Assembly: GCF_024435075.2 (NCBI RefSeq)
Contig: NZ_JAMZEG020000002.1
Location: 186,001 to 250,000, forward strand
Direction: 5' to 3'
From: Marinomonas maritima
Lineage (GTDB): Bacteria > Pseudomonadota > Gammaproteobacteria > Pseudomonadales > Marinomonadaceae
DNA: 64,000 nt
In this document: piece by piece, positions 17,411 to 26,490 of the stretch
How the letters are laid out: each line of letters opens with the position of its first letter
Numbering within the stretch: position 1 is the stretch's first letter
Notes under the pieces: model-generated
Databases searched by the model: none
What the model was told of the DNA's origin: nothing
What the model saw: the letters and a program-made list of their open reading frames with translations, nothing else
Position numbers and translations under genes: made by a program

Positions 17411-17842
17411 TTAATGGGGTTTGTCTTCTACGTTTTTTTGCTTTTCAGTGTGTTCAGTATTTTCTGTACGTATTGGCATTCGTAGTAAGTAAATACTGAC
17501 GGCTACACCGACAGTTACAAGTCCAATGGTTGCCCACAAACGTGAAACAATAAACATGGACACGGCCATGCCTGCCCACATAAAAAAGATGGCGCGATTT
17601 CTTGATCGTTTAGGGATGCCATCAGAAGATTGCCAATCACGAATAATCGGACCAAAAAGTTTGTGGCCAAGTAACCAAGCGTGGAATCGTTCCGAGGATT
17701 TGGAGAAACACCAAGCCGCTAGTAAAACAAGTGGTGTAGTGGGGAGTAATGGTAGGAAAATGCCAATAATGCCAGTAATGAGGGAAAGCCACCCTAACAT
17801 CAATAATAAAATTCGCTTTCCTTGCATAGTGAAACCCACCAT
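17411..17842 (-). CDS. DUF454 (YbaN-like) inner-membrane protein
   Basis: 143 residues with three to four hydrophobic helices. The signature LGIIG-IFLPLLPTTPLVLLAAWCFSKSSERFHAWLL pattern, with FGPIIRDW following, identifies the YbaN/DUF454 family of small inner-membrane proteins of unknown function. The C-terminal tail is charged. The Met six residues in (MQGKR) is an equally good start. It lies 39 bases before the DUF748 gene on the same strand, so the two may share a transcript. Confidence 0.88.
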   Translation of the reverse strand: MVGFTMQGKRILLLMLGWLSLITGIIGIFLPLLPTTPLVLLAAWCFSKSSERFHAWLLGHKLFGPIIRDWQSSDGIPKRSRNRAIFFMWAGMAVSMFIVSRLWATIGLVTVGVAVSIYLLRMPIRTENTEHTEKQKNVEDKPH

Positions 17843-17895
17843 ATGGATAAAGAAAAAACGAACCTTAAAAAATAAGGCTCGTTCTTAGTGTGGCG

Positions 17896-18567
17896 CTATT
17901 TTCCAGAATGAAAAATGGCGGCCATGTCATCTTCTTCTACTTCATTTTCGATCAAAGGCCAGCCCCCAAGGCGTTTCCATTTGTTCACCATTTCGCAGAA
18001 TAATTCAGCGGTTTTCTCTGTATCGTATTTCGCTGAATGTGCTTCAGTATTGCTAAAAGGTATTGACGCGGCTTCACACGCCTTAGCTAATACTGTTTGT
18101 CCAAACACTAAACCCGCTAAACTAGCTGTATCAAAGCTAGAGAAAGGATGAAATGGGTTGCGCTTAATATCTGCTCGTTCAATCGCCGCATTCAAAAAGC
18201 CATGATCGAAAGCGGCATTGTGGCCCACTAAAATGGCGCGCTTACAGCCCACTGATTTTAGTTCTTTCCGAACTTTAGCAAACATTTGAGTCAGCGCTTC
18301 CCCTTCTGGTATATCTTGTCTATCCGGTGCAAAAGGGTCAATACCTGTAAAGTCTAACGCTGCTTTTTCGAGATTAGCGCCTTCAAATGGCTTGATCAAA
18401 AACTCTAAGGTTTCATAGATATATAAGTCGCCATTTTCATCCACTCGCAGGATACTGGCGGCCATTTCTAGTAAAGCATCGGTTTTTTGATTAAAGCCTG
18501 CGGTTTCTACGTCGATAACTACCGGTAGGAAGCCGCGGAATCTATCTTTGATTTCATGGTTTGACAA
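17896..18567 (-). CDS. rnt: Ribonuclease T
   Basis: 223 residues, a DEDD 3'-5' exonuclease that trims the CCA-end region of tRNA and matures other stable RNAs. ExoI is VVIDVETAG with Asp19 and Glu21, ExoII is [11 protein letters not shown], and ExoIII is [14 protein letters not shown] with the catalytic His and Asp. Length and motifs fit RNase T rather than the DNA polymerase III epsilon subunit. It diverges from motY; rnt and motY are also close neighbours in Pseudomonas, from memory. Confidence 0.95.
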   Translation of the reverse strand: MSNHEIKDRFRGFLPVVIDVETAGFNQKTDALLEMAASILRVDENGDLYIYETLEFLIKPFEGANLEKAALDFTGIDPFAPDRQDIPEGEALTQMFAKVRKELKSVGCKRAILVGHNAAFDHGFLNAAIERADIKRNPFHPFSSFDTASLAGLVFGQTVLAKACEAASIPFSNTEAHSAKYDTEKTAELFCEMVNKWKRLGGWPLIENEVEEDDMAAIFHSGK

Positions 18568-18662
18568 AAGAAGGTCCTTAATTCTGCCGCTTGATCAACA
18601 GTGACGTTGTACAATAGGATCGGATCATAACACAATTGATAATGCTTGAACGAGATGTCTAA

Positions 18663-19550
18663 ATGGGAATTACCCAACAACTTCTAATTCGCACTACACT
18701 TTTATTGACTGCTTGCACTTCATTTGGGCAGGCAACTGCATTCACGCAATACCAATCAGGTATTTCGGATTCTGAGTGGTTACTTTCGGGCGACATTTTT
18801 TCATGCAGTTTAACGCACCCCGTTCCTCATTACGGCGAAGGTCACTTCATTAAAGAAGCGGGCGAGCCAATGAAATTCATTCTGCAACCAAAGAATGAAA
18901 AACTAGGCCCCGGTCAGGTGTATATTATTTCTCAGGCACCAGATTGGTCTCCTGGTGTAAAACCAGAAACATTAGGTATTCTCCCTTACCCTGGTTATGG
19001 ACTGACGGTTGAAGTCGGCGGAAAAGTGGCCGAGAGAATGCTGACCAGCTTGGATAGAGGGCGTCATCCCGTGGTGGCAGGAACTGCTTGGGAAAACAGT
19101 CGAGAGACTATCGAAGTGGGCTTGTCGAACATCAACTTTGCGCCAGCGTACAGCGAATTTCGACGTTGTTTGTCTAGCTTACTGCCAGTGAATTACGATC
19201 AAATTGCGCGAACAGCGGCTTTATTTCCGCTTAATGGTGTGAATCTCACGGATCGAATTAGGGCTCGCTTGGATCTTGTTGCTTTGTATGTTTCTTTTGA
19301 TCCCAGTGTTGGGTACATTTATATTGATGGTCATACCGATGCAATTGGTTCTCGACGCGAAAACCGTGAATTGTCAAAAGTACGTGCTGAAAAAGTAACG
19401 GCGTATTTGCTTGAAAAAGGCGTTCCTGCCGAGAAAATTATTTCTCGTTACCATGGTGAACGCTATCCATCTACAACAAACAATACTTCTAAAGGCCGTG
19501 AGCGTAACCGACGCGTGACGATACGTTTAGAAAAAGCCGATGCGGGCTAA
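18663..19550 (+). CDS. motY: MotY-like flagellar stator protein with OmpA domain
   Basis: 295 residues. A signal peptide (cleavage near residue 26, after GQATA) leads to an N-terminal domain with the LSGDIFSCSLTHPVPHYGEG pattern, then a C-terminal OmpA peptidoglycan-binding domain (about 185-292) with YIDGHTDAIGS and RAEKVTAYLLEKGV. This is the MotY layout, a T-ring protein that holds the flagellar stator. The rnt-motY-argG order matches Pseudomonas as I recall, supporting the call over a generic OmpA lipoprotein. Confidence 0.87.
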   Translation: MGITQQLLIRTTLLLTACTSFGQATAFTQYQSGISDSEWLLSGDIFSCSLTHPVPHYGEGHFIKEAGEPMKFILQPKNEKLGPGQVYIISQAPDWSPGVKPETLGILPYPGYGLTVEVGGKVAERMLTSLDRGRHPVVAGTAWENSRETIEVGLSNINFAPAYSEFRRCLSSLLPVNYDQIARTAALFPLNGVNLTDRIRARLDLVALYVSFDPSVGYIYIDGHTDAIGSRRENRELSKVRAEKVTAYLLEKGVPAEKIISRYHGERYPSTTNNTSKGRERNRRVTIRLEKADAG

Positions 19551-19581
19551 TTTCTCTACAGTTTTTATTGATACAACTACC

Positions 19582-19632
19582 AAAAAAGAGCCCCGTTTCG
19601 CCCAATAATCTACGCGAAACGGGGCTTTTTAC
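19582..19632 (+). terminator. Rho-independent terminator after motY
   Basis: AGCCCCGTTTCG pairs with CGAAACGGGGCT, preceded by an A run and followed by TTTTT. It lies about 30 bases after the motY stop. Confidence 0.9.
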
Positions 19633-19752
19633 TTGCTAAGCAAGAATCGAAATCTTACACTAGCAGCCCCTTTTTTTAATTATTAGCGCCGCCATGTACT
19701 GGTTTGAAAGCATTGGTGTGGGAGCGCGATCTCGTTGAGGAGAATAGAAATA

Positions 19753-20985
19753 ATGTCTGACGTGAAGAAGGTAGTGCTTGCCTATTCTGGCGGCCTGGAT
19801 ACTTCAGTAATCGTGAAGTGGCTTCAAGAAGAGTATAACTGTGAAGTGGTTACCTTTACCGCTGATTTGGGTCAGGGTGAAGAAGTTGAACCAGCTCGCG
19901 CGAAAGCTCAAGCGTTGGGTATTAAGGAAATCTACATCGAAGACTTGCGCGAAGAATTTGTGCGCGACTTCGTGTTCCCAATGTTCCGTGCTAACACCAT
20001 TTACGAAGGTGAATACTTGCTTGGTACGTCCATCGCTCGTCCTTTGATAGCTAAACGTTTGATCGAAATCGCGAACGCAACAGGCGCAGATGCTATTTCT
20101 CACGGTGCAACGGGTAAAGGTAATGATCAGGTTCGTTTCGAGCTTGGTGCTTACGCATTGAAGCCAGGCGTAAAAGTGATCGCGCCTTGGCGTGAGTGGG
20201 ACCTGACGTCCCGTGAAACCTTGATGGCTTATTGTGAAAAACACAATATTCCAGTGGATTTCTCAACTAAGAAGAAAAAATCCCCTTACTCTATGGACGC
20301 TAACTTGCTGCACATCTCGTTTGAGGGTGACCAGTTAGAAGACCCATGGACAGAGCCAGAAGATGATATGTGGCGTTGGTCTGTGTCTCCAGAAGACGCG
20401 CCAAACGAAGCGACTTACATTGAAATCGGTTACGAAAAAGGCGATCCAGTTTCTATCAATGGCGAAGTGATGTCTCCAGCAACAATCTTGGAAACACTGA
20501 ACAAGATTGGTGGCGCGAACGGTATTGGCCGTGTAGACATCGTAGAAAACCGTTTTGTTGGTATGAAAGCGCGTGGTTGTTATGAAACACCAGGTGGCAC
20601 TATTATGATGAGAGCGCATCGTGCAATCGAGTCGATCACATTGGATCGTGAAGCGATGCATTTGAAAGATGAAATGATGCCTCGTTATGCCAAAATTATT
20701 TATAACGGTTTCTGGTGGTCTGAGGAACGTCGTATGATGCAAGCCTTGATCGATTCTTCTCAGAAATACGTCAGTGGTACGGTTCGTCTTAAATTATACA
20801 AAGGCAATGTGACCGTGGTTGGGCGTCAGTCTCCAAATAGCTTGTTCGATAGCTCTATCGCTACGTTTGAAGATGATGCCGGTGCATATGATCAAAAAGA
20901 CGCTGCGGGTTTCATTAAGTTAAATGCACTGCGTATGCGTATCGCTGCTCAGAAAGGCCGTAGCTTTTTAGACGACGATAAATAA
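19753..20985 (+). CDS. argG: Argininosuccinate synthase
   Basis: 410 residues. It joins citrulline and aspartate using ATP to give argininosuccinate, the penultimate step of arginine synthesis. The N-terminal [18 protein letters not shown] is the ATP pyrophosphatase P-loop; [17 protein letters not shown] and the [14 protein letters not shown] stretch are family blocks. The ATG at 19753 is chosen because GAGGAGA lies just upstream; the in-frame TTG at 19735 is part of that ribosome site. It is single, with terminators on both sides. Citrulline links it to the arc genes, though the two run in opposite metabolic directions. Confidence 0.97.
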   Translation: MSDVKKVVLAYSGGLDTSVIVKWLQEEYNCEVVTFTADLGQGEEVEPARAKAQALGIKEIYIEDLREEFVRDFVFPMFRANTIYEGEYLLGTSIARPLIAKRLIEIANATGADAISHGATGKGNDQVRFELGAYALKPGVKVIAPWREWDLTSRETLMAYCEKHNIPVDFSTKKKKSPYSMDANLLHISFEGDQLEDPWTEPEDDMWRWSVSPEDAPNEATYIEIGYEKGDPVSINGEVMSPATILETLNKIGGANGIGRVDIVENRFVGMKARGCYETPGGTIMMRAHRAIESITLDREAMHLKDEMMPRYAKIIYNGFWWSEERRMMQALIDSSQKYVSGTVRLKLYKGNVTVVGRQSPNSLFDSSIATFEDDAGAYDQKDAAGFIKLNALRMRIAAQKGRSFLDDDK

Positions 20986-21011
20986 GCCTTTATTCTTATA
21001 GAAAATAAGCT

Positions 21012-21053
21012 TTTAAAAACGTTCCATTCTTAAAGAATAGGAGCGTTTTTTTA
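21012..21053 (+). terminator. Rho-independent terminator after argG
   Basis: AAAACGTTCCATTCTT pairs with AAGAATAGGAGCGTTTT with one bulge, followed by a T run. It lies about 30 bases after the argG stop. Confidence 0.85.
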
Positions 21054-21207
21054 TTTCTGTACGATTGGTCAAGATTTATTGTGTTATTTGACATAAAATG
21101 TCGACTAGTCCTATTTTTGTCGTTCACTCTTGGTCAGTATAAGAGTTGTAAAGTCGACAGTATTATAAAAATAATAGCCGATGAGCTTACCCTGAAGGAA
21201 GGGAATT

Positions 21208-22176
21208 ATGACGATTTATAACTTTGGTTCGATTAACCTCGATCACCTTTATCAGCTTGATCATTTTGTTCGACCAGGCGAAACCATGGCCTCTAATAGC
21301 TATCAGTGCTTATTGGGCGGAAAAGGTGCAAATCAATCTGTCGCACTAGCAAAAGCGGGTGCCAGAGTGAAGCATGTAGGTGCAATCCACCATAGCGATC
21401 AAGCCATTATTAAACAGTTAGAGTCACTTGGTGTGGACACTGACTTAATAAATCAAATTGATGTGCCAACGGGGCACGCTATTATTCAATTAAATAAAGA
21501 AGCCGAAAATTCGATTATCTTGTATCAAGGTGCAAATCACGCGCTGACAGAAGAGCAAGTAGATCAGGTGTTATCTCAGGCAACGGCAGGAGATTGGGTG
21601 TTATTGCAAAATGAAACCAATCTTATCGAATATACGATGCGAAAGGCGCAAGAGCATGGTGTTAAGGTGGCGTTTAATCCGGCACCTATGGACGCTGAAT
21701 TAACCAAAAAAGTATTAGGCTTTGTTGATTTATTAATCGTTAACGAAGTGGAAGCGATGGATTTAATTGGTACGTCTGATATTGACAGTACCATTGCTGC
21801 TTTTCCTAAGGCCTATCCTGAGCTTGCTGTGTTGATGACGTTAGGTAAAGCAGGCGTATGCTACTTTTCTGGAAAAGAGAGTGATGGAAAAAAGAGCACA
21901 GGCGAAGAAAAACTATTCGTTAAAGCCTTTTCCGTTAAAGCTGTTGATACGACGGCCGCAGGTGATACGTTTATTGGCTTTTGTTTGGCTTCACTAATGA
22001 ATGGCGATGACATTGCGCAGTCAATCACTCGTGCTTGCGCTGCTTCTGCTATTTGCGTTACTCGTCTGGGCGCCGCGTCTTCTATCCCAACACAAGATGA
22101 AGTGACTGCGTTTCTTGCTAATAAAAAGTTTGCTAATAAAAAGTTTGCTAATAAAGAGTTTGCTCAAAAGAGTTAG
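21208..22176 (+). CDS. rbsK: Ribokinase (PfkB family)
   Basis: 322 residues. It phosphorylates ribose to ribose 5-phosphate. The PfkB start NFGSINLDHLYQLDHFVRPG, the substrate loop LGGKGANQSVALAKAGA (about residues 36-52) and the ATP-site DTTAAGDTFIGFCLA with catalytic Asp (about residues 249-263) are all present. The last 20 or so residues are a simple repeat, NKKFA three times, from a 15-base DNA repeat, and extend beyond the usual ribokinase end. It is followed by a nucleoside hydrolase, so it probably salvages ribose released from nucleosides. Confidence 0.92.
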   Translation: MTIYNFGSINLDHLYQLDHFVRPGETMASNSYQCLLGGKGANQSVALAKAGARVKHVGAIHHSDQAIIKQLESLGVDTDLINQIDVPTGHAIIQLNKEAENSIILYQGANHALTEEQVDQVLSQATAGDWVLLQNETNLIEYTMRKAQEHGVKVAFNPAPMDAELTKKVLGFVDLLIVNEVEAMDLIGTSDIDSTIAAFPKAYPELAVLMTLGKAGVCYFSGKESDGKKSTGEEKLFVKAFSVKAVDTTAAGDTFIGFCLASLMNGDDIAQSITRACAASAICVTRLGAASSIPTQDEVTAFLANKKFANKKFANKEFAQKS

Positions 22177-22253
22177 TTAAAAACAGTTTTCCAAAAAAGA
22201 ATTAGACAAAAACACATAGCCAAAAATGTACTGTCAAAAAGAGGAAGGTAAAC

Positions 22254-23195
22254 ATGGCTCGTAAAATTATTATTGATACGGATCCAGGCATTGATGATGC
22301 GATGGCGATTTTCTTTGCATTTCAAGCACCACAGTTAGACGTATTGGGTTTAACGACAACGTTTGGTAATGTCCCCGTAGAGTTGGCAACACAAAACGCC
22401 ATATCGTTAACGGAAATTGCGAAAGTCAATGTGCCTGTTGCTCAAGGTGTATCGGTTCCTTTTGTAATCGCGCCGCGCCCACATCCTGATTTTGTACATG
22501 GTAAAGATGGGTTTGGTAACATCAATTGGCCAGCACCCAAAGGCAAAGCGATTACTAAAAGTGCGGCGCAATTTATCGTCGATACCGTGCGTGAGTTTCC
22601 CGGTGAAGTGACTATCATTGCATTGGGTCCTCTGGGTAATCTAGCCGCAGCGCTTATCTTAGATCCAGAAGTGGCTAACCTTGTTGATGAAGTTGTATTG
22701 ATGGGTGGCACAGCGATTGAGTACGGTAATGTATCGCCAGTGGCAGAAGCGAATATCATGAATGATCCACACGCAGCGGACGCGGTTTTCACCGCTGCTT
22801 GGCAAGTTACCATGATTGGTTTGGATGTAACGCATCAAGTATTGTTGGATAATTCTATTCTAGGGCGTATAAAAGCAGCCAACCCTGTAGAAGGCGGGTT
22901 CTTATACGATTGCGCACAGCATTACATTAATTTCTATAGCAGCCGTTTTGATATGGATGGTTGTTACTTCCATGATGCATCGACAATTGCGTATGTTATG
23001 GATCCGAGTCTTTTTGGGGTTGAGCTAGGTGCTGTGCGTGTTTCTTGTGAAGGTATTGGCATCGGCCAAACTATTTTTGCACCACAAGGAATGGAATTCC
23101 CAGAACCGCATTGGAATAACGTGCCAATGACGCAGGTTTGCATGGAAGTGGACAGCGAAAAATTATTAACACTATTTGAAACGACCTTGTCATAG
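22254..23195 (+). CDS. Inosine-uridine-type nucleoside hydrolase
   Basis: 313 residues. It hydrolyses ribonucleosides to base and ribose. The N-terminal DTDPGIDDAMAIF is the calcium-binding aspartate cluster of the family, and VVLMGGTAIEYGNVSPVAEAN and HDASTIAYVMDP complete the active site. AGAGGAAGG precedes the ATG. The gene lies 77 bases after rbsK on the same strand and is followed by a strong terminator, so the two form a nucleoside salvage unit. Whether it prefers purine or pyrimidine nucleosides is not clear from sequence. Confidence 0.93.
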   Translation: MARKIIIDTDPGIDDAMAIFFAFQAPQLDVLGLTTTFGNVPVELATQNAISLTEIAKVNVPVAQGVSVPFVIAPRPHPDFVHGKDGFGNINWPAPKGKAITKSAAQFIVDTVREFPGEVTIIALGPLGNLAAALILDPEVANLVDEVVLMGGTAIEYGNVSPVAEANIMNDPHAADAVFTAAWQVTMIGLDVTHQVLLDNSILGRIKAANPVEGGFLYDCAQHYINFYSSRFDMDGCYFHDASTIAYVMDPSLFGVELGAVRVSCEGIGIGQTIFAPQGMEFPEPHWNNVPMTQVCMEVDSEKLLTLFETTLS

Positions 23196-23260
23196 ATATT
23201 TGCCATCCATATTGGGCATTGATAGACAAAGACATTCAAGATAGTTAAAAGTCACTAGTA

Positions 23261-23293
23261 AAAGGCATGAGAGCATGTTCTCATGCCTTTTTT
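23261..23293 (+). terminator. Rho-independent terminator after the nucleoside hydrolase
   Basis: GGCATGAGA (23264-23272) pairs with TCTCATGCC (23279-23287), followed by a run of T. It closes the ribokinase-nucleoside hydrolase unit. Confidence 0.92.
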
Positions 23294-23354
23294 ATTGCAG
23301 AATCCTATAAATGAAGAGGGTTGTTGAAAGCCTTCTCCAAAGAGAACGATTGAA

Positions 23355-23630
23355 ATGAAACTATTAGTAAGAAATCTTGCGCGTAACACGACTGAAGAAG
23401 AGTTAAGAAAACTGTTTTCTGTTCACGGAACATTGCAGTCATGCAGTCTTGTGATGGACAAAGCAACCGGCGAATCTAAAGGGTTTGCGTTTGTTGAAAT
23501 GCCAAAAGTTGGAGAGGCTAAAGCGGCCATTAAAACATTAAATGGTTCGGATGTAGACGGTTCTATCATTCGCGTTAAGAAAGCGGAAGATCTAGTAGCA
23601 AAAGAAGAAAGTGGTCAAAGTAAAGATTAG
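23355..23630 (+). CDS. Small single-RRM RNA-binding protein
   Basis: 91 residues consisting of one RNA recognition motif. RNP2 is LLVRNL (residues 3-8) and RNP1 is KGFAFVEM (about residues 42-49), each with the aromatic or aliphatic positions used for RNA stacking. A short charged tail follows. Proteins like this in gammaproteobacteria are often cold-associated, but no function is shown here. The ribosome site is weak. Monocistronic between a terminator and a hairpin. Confidence 0.92.
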   Translation: MKLLVRNLARNTTEEELRKLFSVHGTLQSCSLVMDKATGESKGFAFVEMPKVGEAKAAIKTLNGSDVDGSIIRVKKAEDLVAKEESGQSKD

Positions 23631-23653
23631 AGTGCCTAGTAATTCTATATTAA

Positions 23654-23680
23654 CCTAGCTCATTATGGCGATGAGCTAGG
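23654..23680. terminator. Hairpin between convergent genes
   Basis: Perfect 10-base stem CCTAGCTCAT/ATGAGCTAGG with a 7-base loop, just after the RRM gene. It overlaps the last codons of the convergent minus-strand gene. T tracts are weak on both sides. Confidence 0.6.
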
Positions 23681-24002
23681 AGTGATAATCGGCATACTCC
23701 CTAATGAAGGTTAAGTCTTTATCAGAAATCGTATGATAAATGAGCTTAATATAATGTTTATTATGCTCATTAAAAACATCAAGCTGAGGGTCACACAATA
23801 CTTTAAGCGTTGCCGTCTTCCCTTCGTGAATGGCCTTCAGTTCCAATTTTACCATTTTTGATCCCTGTAAACCTTCAGGCGCTTCTACTTCTATCATTTT
23901 AGTGGATATGTGTGTGCAATGTATTGGCATGACGGTGCCATTGGTCAAAAACAGCGAACCTGTCCAAAAACAGCGAACATAAGGGGAATGTGAAATAGAC
24001 AC
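23676..24002 (-). CDS. Short hypothetical protein
   Basis: Up to 108 residues from a GTG at 24002; the ATG at 23930 (84 residues, beginning MPIHCTH) is an equally likely start since the extra N-terminus lies over a short direct repeat. Content suggests a small beta-rich domain (MIEVEAPEGLQGSKMVKLEL, ATLKVLCDPQLD) ending in a helix. A PilZ-like fold crossed my mind but the RxxxR and DxSxxG motifs are absent. No signal peptide. It reads away from the aminotransferase gene, with a hairpin between them. Confidence 0.6.
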   Translation of the reverse strand: MSISHSPYVRCFWTGSLFLTNGTVMPIHCTHISTKMIEVEAPEGLQGSKMVKLELKAIHEGKTATLKVLCDPQLDVFNEHNKHYIKLIYHTISDKDLTFIREYADYHS

Positions 24003-24111
24003 TGATTTCTATCCTTTTCTGGGTGAAGATCCAAGGTTTTTTCTGATTCTTCTAGTACAGCCATTATAGAGTAAGAGCACAGGGTAGTGGTAGCTAGAAG
24101 CATTTGATATG

Positions 24112-24152
24112 AATCAAGATGTTGTTGTTCGCTTATTTACAACATCTTGATT
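24112..24152. terminator. Stem-loop after the aminotransferase gene
   Basis: A perfect 14-base stem (AATCAAGATGTTGT and complement) with a 13-base loop lies about 34 bases past the aminotransferase stop on the minus strand. No T tract follows, so it may stabilise the 3' end rather than terminate. Confidence 0.5.
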
Positions 24153-24185
24153 AAAGGGAGATTGATAGCAGTCGGCTAAAATAGT

Positions 24186-25523
24186 TTAGCTTTGTTGTCT
24201 TATGGTTTCGCCTAACGCATTGATGACACTGTCTATTTCAGATTGTTCTGTGGTAAATGGAGGCGCTAACTGAATGGTATCGGCACCATAACGAACGTAA
24301 TAACCTTTGTCCCACATGGCCATGGCAATCTGGAAAGGGCGTTTTGCTGGTTCATTTCCTATAGGAGCAATCGTGATGCCGGCCGCCAAACCGTAATTGC
24401 GAATATCGGTAATCATCGAGCTTGCGCTTTTTAGCTGATGAACGCTGTTTTCCCAGGCAGCACTCATATTGCTCACTCGCTCGACCAATCCTTGTCTTTT
24501 AATTTCCCCTAATGACGCCAACCCAGCAGCGCAGGCAATAGGATGCGCGGAATATGTGTAGCCATGAGGAATTTCTAGCATGTAGTCTTGGCCACCAGTG
24601 TCCATAAAGGTGTCGTAAATCTCCTGTTTGAACGCAACCGCGCCCATAGGAATAACACCATTCGTAACCTGCTTTGCCATGACAATCGCGTCTGGTGTGA
24701 CCCCAAAGGCTTCTGAGCCAGTTTTCGCGCCCATACGACCAAATGCCGTAATAACTTCATCAAAGATCAACAGAATGTTGTGTTGGTCACAGATTTCACG
24801 CAAGCGCTGTAGATAGCCTTGTGGCGGCACAATAACGCCCGCAGAACCAGACATAGGCTCGACAATCACTGCAGCAATGTTTGATGCATCGTGCATCGTA
24901 ATAAGGCTGATAAGGTCCTCAGCGCGTTCTTTACCTTGTTCCGCCATACCTTTAGTAAACTCGGTACCAGGTACTTGAGTGTGCGGTAAATGATAAGACT
25001 CTAAGCCTTGTCCATATAAGGTGCGGTTCGCTGGAATACCACCGACACTGAAACCAGAGACACTGGCACCATGATAGCCTTTGGCACGGCCAATAAATTT
25101 CGTTTTGGTGCCCATGCCTTTTTTACGCCAGTATGCGCGGGCCACTTTTAGTGCGGTGTCGACCGACTCGGAACCCGAACCAGTAAAAAAGACTCGGTTG
25201 AGTCCCGCTGGCATAAATTGAGTGATTTGCTCGGCCAGCAAAAACGATTTTTCATGCCCAAATTGAAAGGCAGGGGAGTAGTCGAGCGTTTTAACTTGCT
25301 CAGCAACCGCTTCGTTGATAGCGGGAACGCTGTGTCCAAGCCCACAAGTCCATAAGCCAGATAAACCGTCGAAAATTTTGCGACCGTCAAGATCCGTATA
25401 GTAATGGCCAGCAGCGGACGTAATAATACGAGGATCTTTTTTGAATTGACGATTGCCTGTATAGGCCATCCAGTGTGCATCAAGTTGAGCTTGGGTTAAG
25501 TTGGATTTAGCAATATGGCTCAT
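24186..25523 (-). CDS. Omega-amino acid:pyruvate aminotransferase (class III)
   Basis: 445 residues, a PLP-dependent class III aminotransferase of the beta-alanine:pyruvate type. Typical blocks are FDGLSGLWTCGLGH near residue 51, FTGSGSESVDTALK, GYHGASVSGFSVGG, IFDEVITAFGRMG with the PLP-contacting Asp, and MAKQVTNGVIPMGAV with the Schiff-base Lys. These segments closely resemble the Pseudomonas omega-amino acid transaminase. No dehydrogenase partner is adjacent. The amino donor (beta-alanine, taurine or another amine) cannot be fixed from sequence. The ATG follows a GAGAGGA-like ribosome site. Confidence 0.9.
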   Translation of the reverse strand: MSHIAKSNLTQAQLDAHWMAYTGNRQFKKDPRIITSAAGHYYTDLDGRKIFDGLSGLWTCGLGHSVPAINEAVAEQVKTLDYSPAFQFGHEKSFLLAEQITQFMPAGLNRVFFTGSGSESVDTALKVARAYWRKKGMGTKTKFIGRAKGYHGASVSGFSVGGIPANRTLYGQGLESYHLPHTQVPGTEFTKGMAEQGKERAEDLISLITMHDASNIAAVIVEPMSGSAGVIVPPQGYLQRLREICDQHNILLIFDEVITAFGRMGAKTGSEAFGVTPDAIVMAKQVTNGVIPMGAVAFKQEIYDTFMDTGGQDYMLEIPHGYTYSAHPIACAAGLASLGEIKRQGLVERVSNMSAAWENSVHQLKSASSMITDIRNYGLAAGITIAPIGNEPAKRPFQIAMAMWDKGYYVRYGADTIQLAPPFTTEQSEIDSVINALGETIRQQS

Positions 25524-25620
25524 GGCATCCTCTCAAAAATAAAGTGAAAACAATAGGAGAAGAATGCCGAGCTAGAAAGGTTTAATAAATTTGATGTTAT
25601 TTAATTTTAGATTAGCTTTT

Positions 25621-25732
25621 ACTTAACTAAAGAGACTTAACTAAAGAGACTTAACTAAAGAGACTTAACTAAAGAGACTTAACTAAAGAGACTTAACTAA
25701 AGAGACTTAACTAAAGAGACTTAACTAAAGAG
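25621..25732. repeat. Tandem repeat, eight copies of a 14-bp unit
   Basis: ACTTAACTAAAGAG occurs eight times head to tail without any mismatch, 112 bases in all, upstream of the aminotransferase start and downstream of nth. There are no spacers, so it is a VNTR rather than a CRISPR. Perfect identity suggests recent slippage. Confidence 0.97.
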
Positions 25733-25758
25733 GGCTAATTAATTGGGCGTCAGTCGTA

Positions 25759-26394
25759 CTAGTCTGATGTCTTGTCTTTAAACTCACACAAATCTTCTAT
25801 AACGCAGGCGTTACACTTGGGTTTGCGTGCCACACAAATATAGCGACCATGCAAAATCATCCAGTGATGAGCGTCTAATAAGAACTCTTTTGGCACGAAT
25901 TTTAGCAGCTTCATTTCCACTTCTAAGACGTTTTTACCGGGCGCGACTTTAGTGCGATTACCAAAGCGAAAAATATGCGTATCCACCGCCATAGCAACTT
26001 GTCTGAACGCAGTGTTTAAAACAACGTTGGCGGTTTTACGGCCCACACCAGGAAGTGCTTCAAGCTCTTCACGGGTTTCTGGCACAATGCTGTTATGTTT
26101 TTCAATGAGTATCTTACAGGTTTTAATCGCATTTTCGGCTTTGGCGTTAAATAAGCCAATGGTTTTGATATAGCTTTTCAGGCCATCGACGCCCAAATCG
26201 AGCATTTTTTCTGGCGTGTCGGCTATTGGGAAGAGTTTACGGGTGGCTTTGTTGACGCTCACATCGGTGGCTTGTGCGGAAAGCAAAACGGCAATCAATA
26301 GTTGAAAAGGCGAGTTGTATTCTAACTCGGTTACGGGGTTTGGGTTTTCCGCTCTTAGGCGAGAAAAAATCTCGTAGCGCTTCTCTTTATTCAC
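25759..26394 (-). CDS. nth: Endonuclease III
   Basis: 211 residues. A DNA glycosylase/AP lyase that removes oxidised pyrimidines in base excision repair. The helix-hairpin-helix LEALPGVGRKTANVV carries the catalytic Lys120, and AMAVDTHIF carries Asp138; the C-terminal cysteines, spaced C-x6-C-x2-C-x5-C, hold the 4Fe-4S cluster. It follows rnfE on the same strand by about 100 bases, the usual rnf-nth arrangement in gammaproteobacteria. Confidence 0.97.
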   Translation of the reverse strand: MNKEKRYEIFSRLRAENPNPVTELEYNSPFQLLIAVLLSAQATDVSVNKATRKLFPIADTPEKMLDLGVDGLKSYIKTIGLFNAKAENAIKTCKILIEKHNSIVPETREELEALPGVGRKTANVVLNTAFRQVAMAVDTHIFRFGNRTKVAPGKNVLEVEMKLLKFVPKEFLLDAHHWMILHGRYICVARKPKCNACVIEDLCEFKDKTSD

Positions 26395-26490
26395 CTTAAT
26401 TTGCCTTTATTTATTTTAGATTAATGCCCCCTCCCAACCTCCCCCTTAGCAGGGGGAGGGTGGGGTTGTTGTTTTTAGCGTATCAAAAAA

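Noticed and set aside
23676..24002. PilZ cyclic-di-GMP receptor
   Set aside because: The short protein has beta-rich content but neither the RxxxR nor the DxSxxG motif.
25621..25732. Possible CRISPR array
   Set aside because: The 14-bp units are directly adjacent with no spacers and there are no cas genes.
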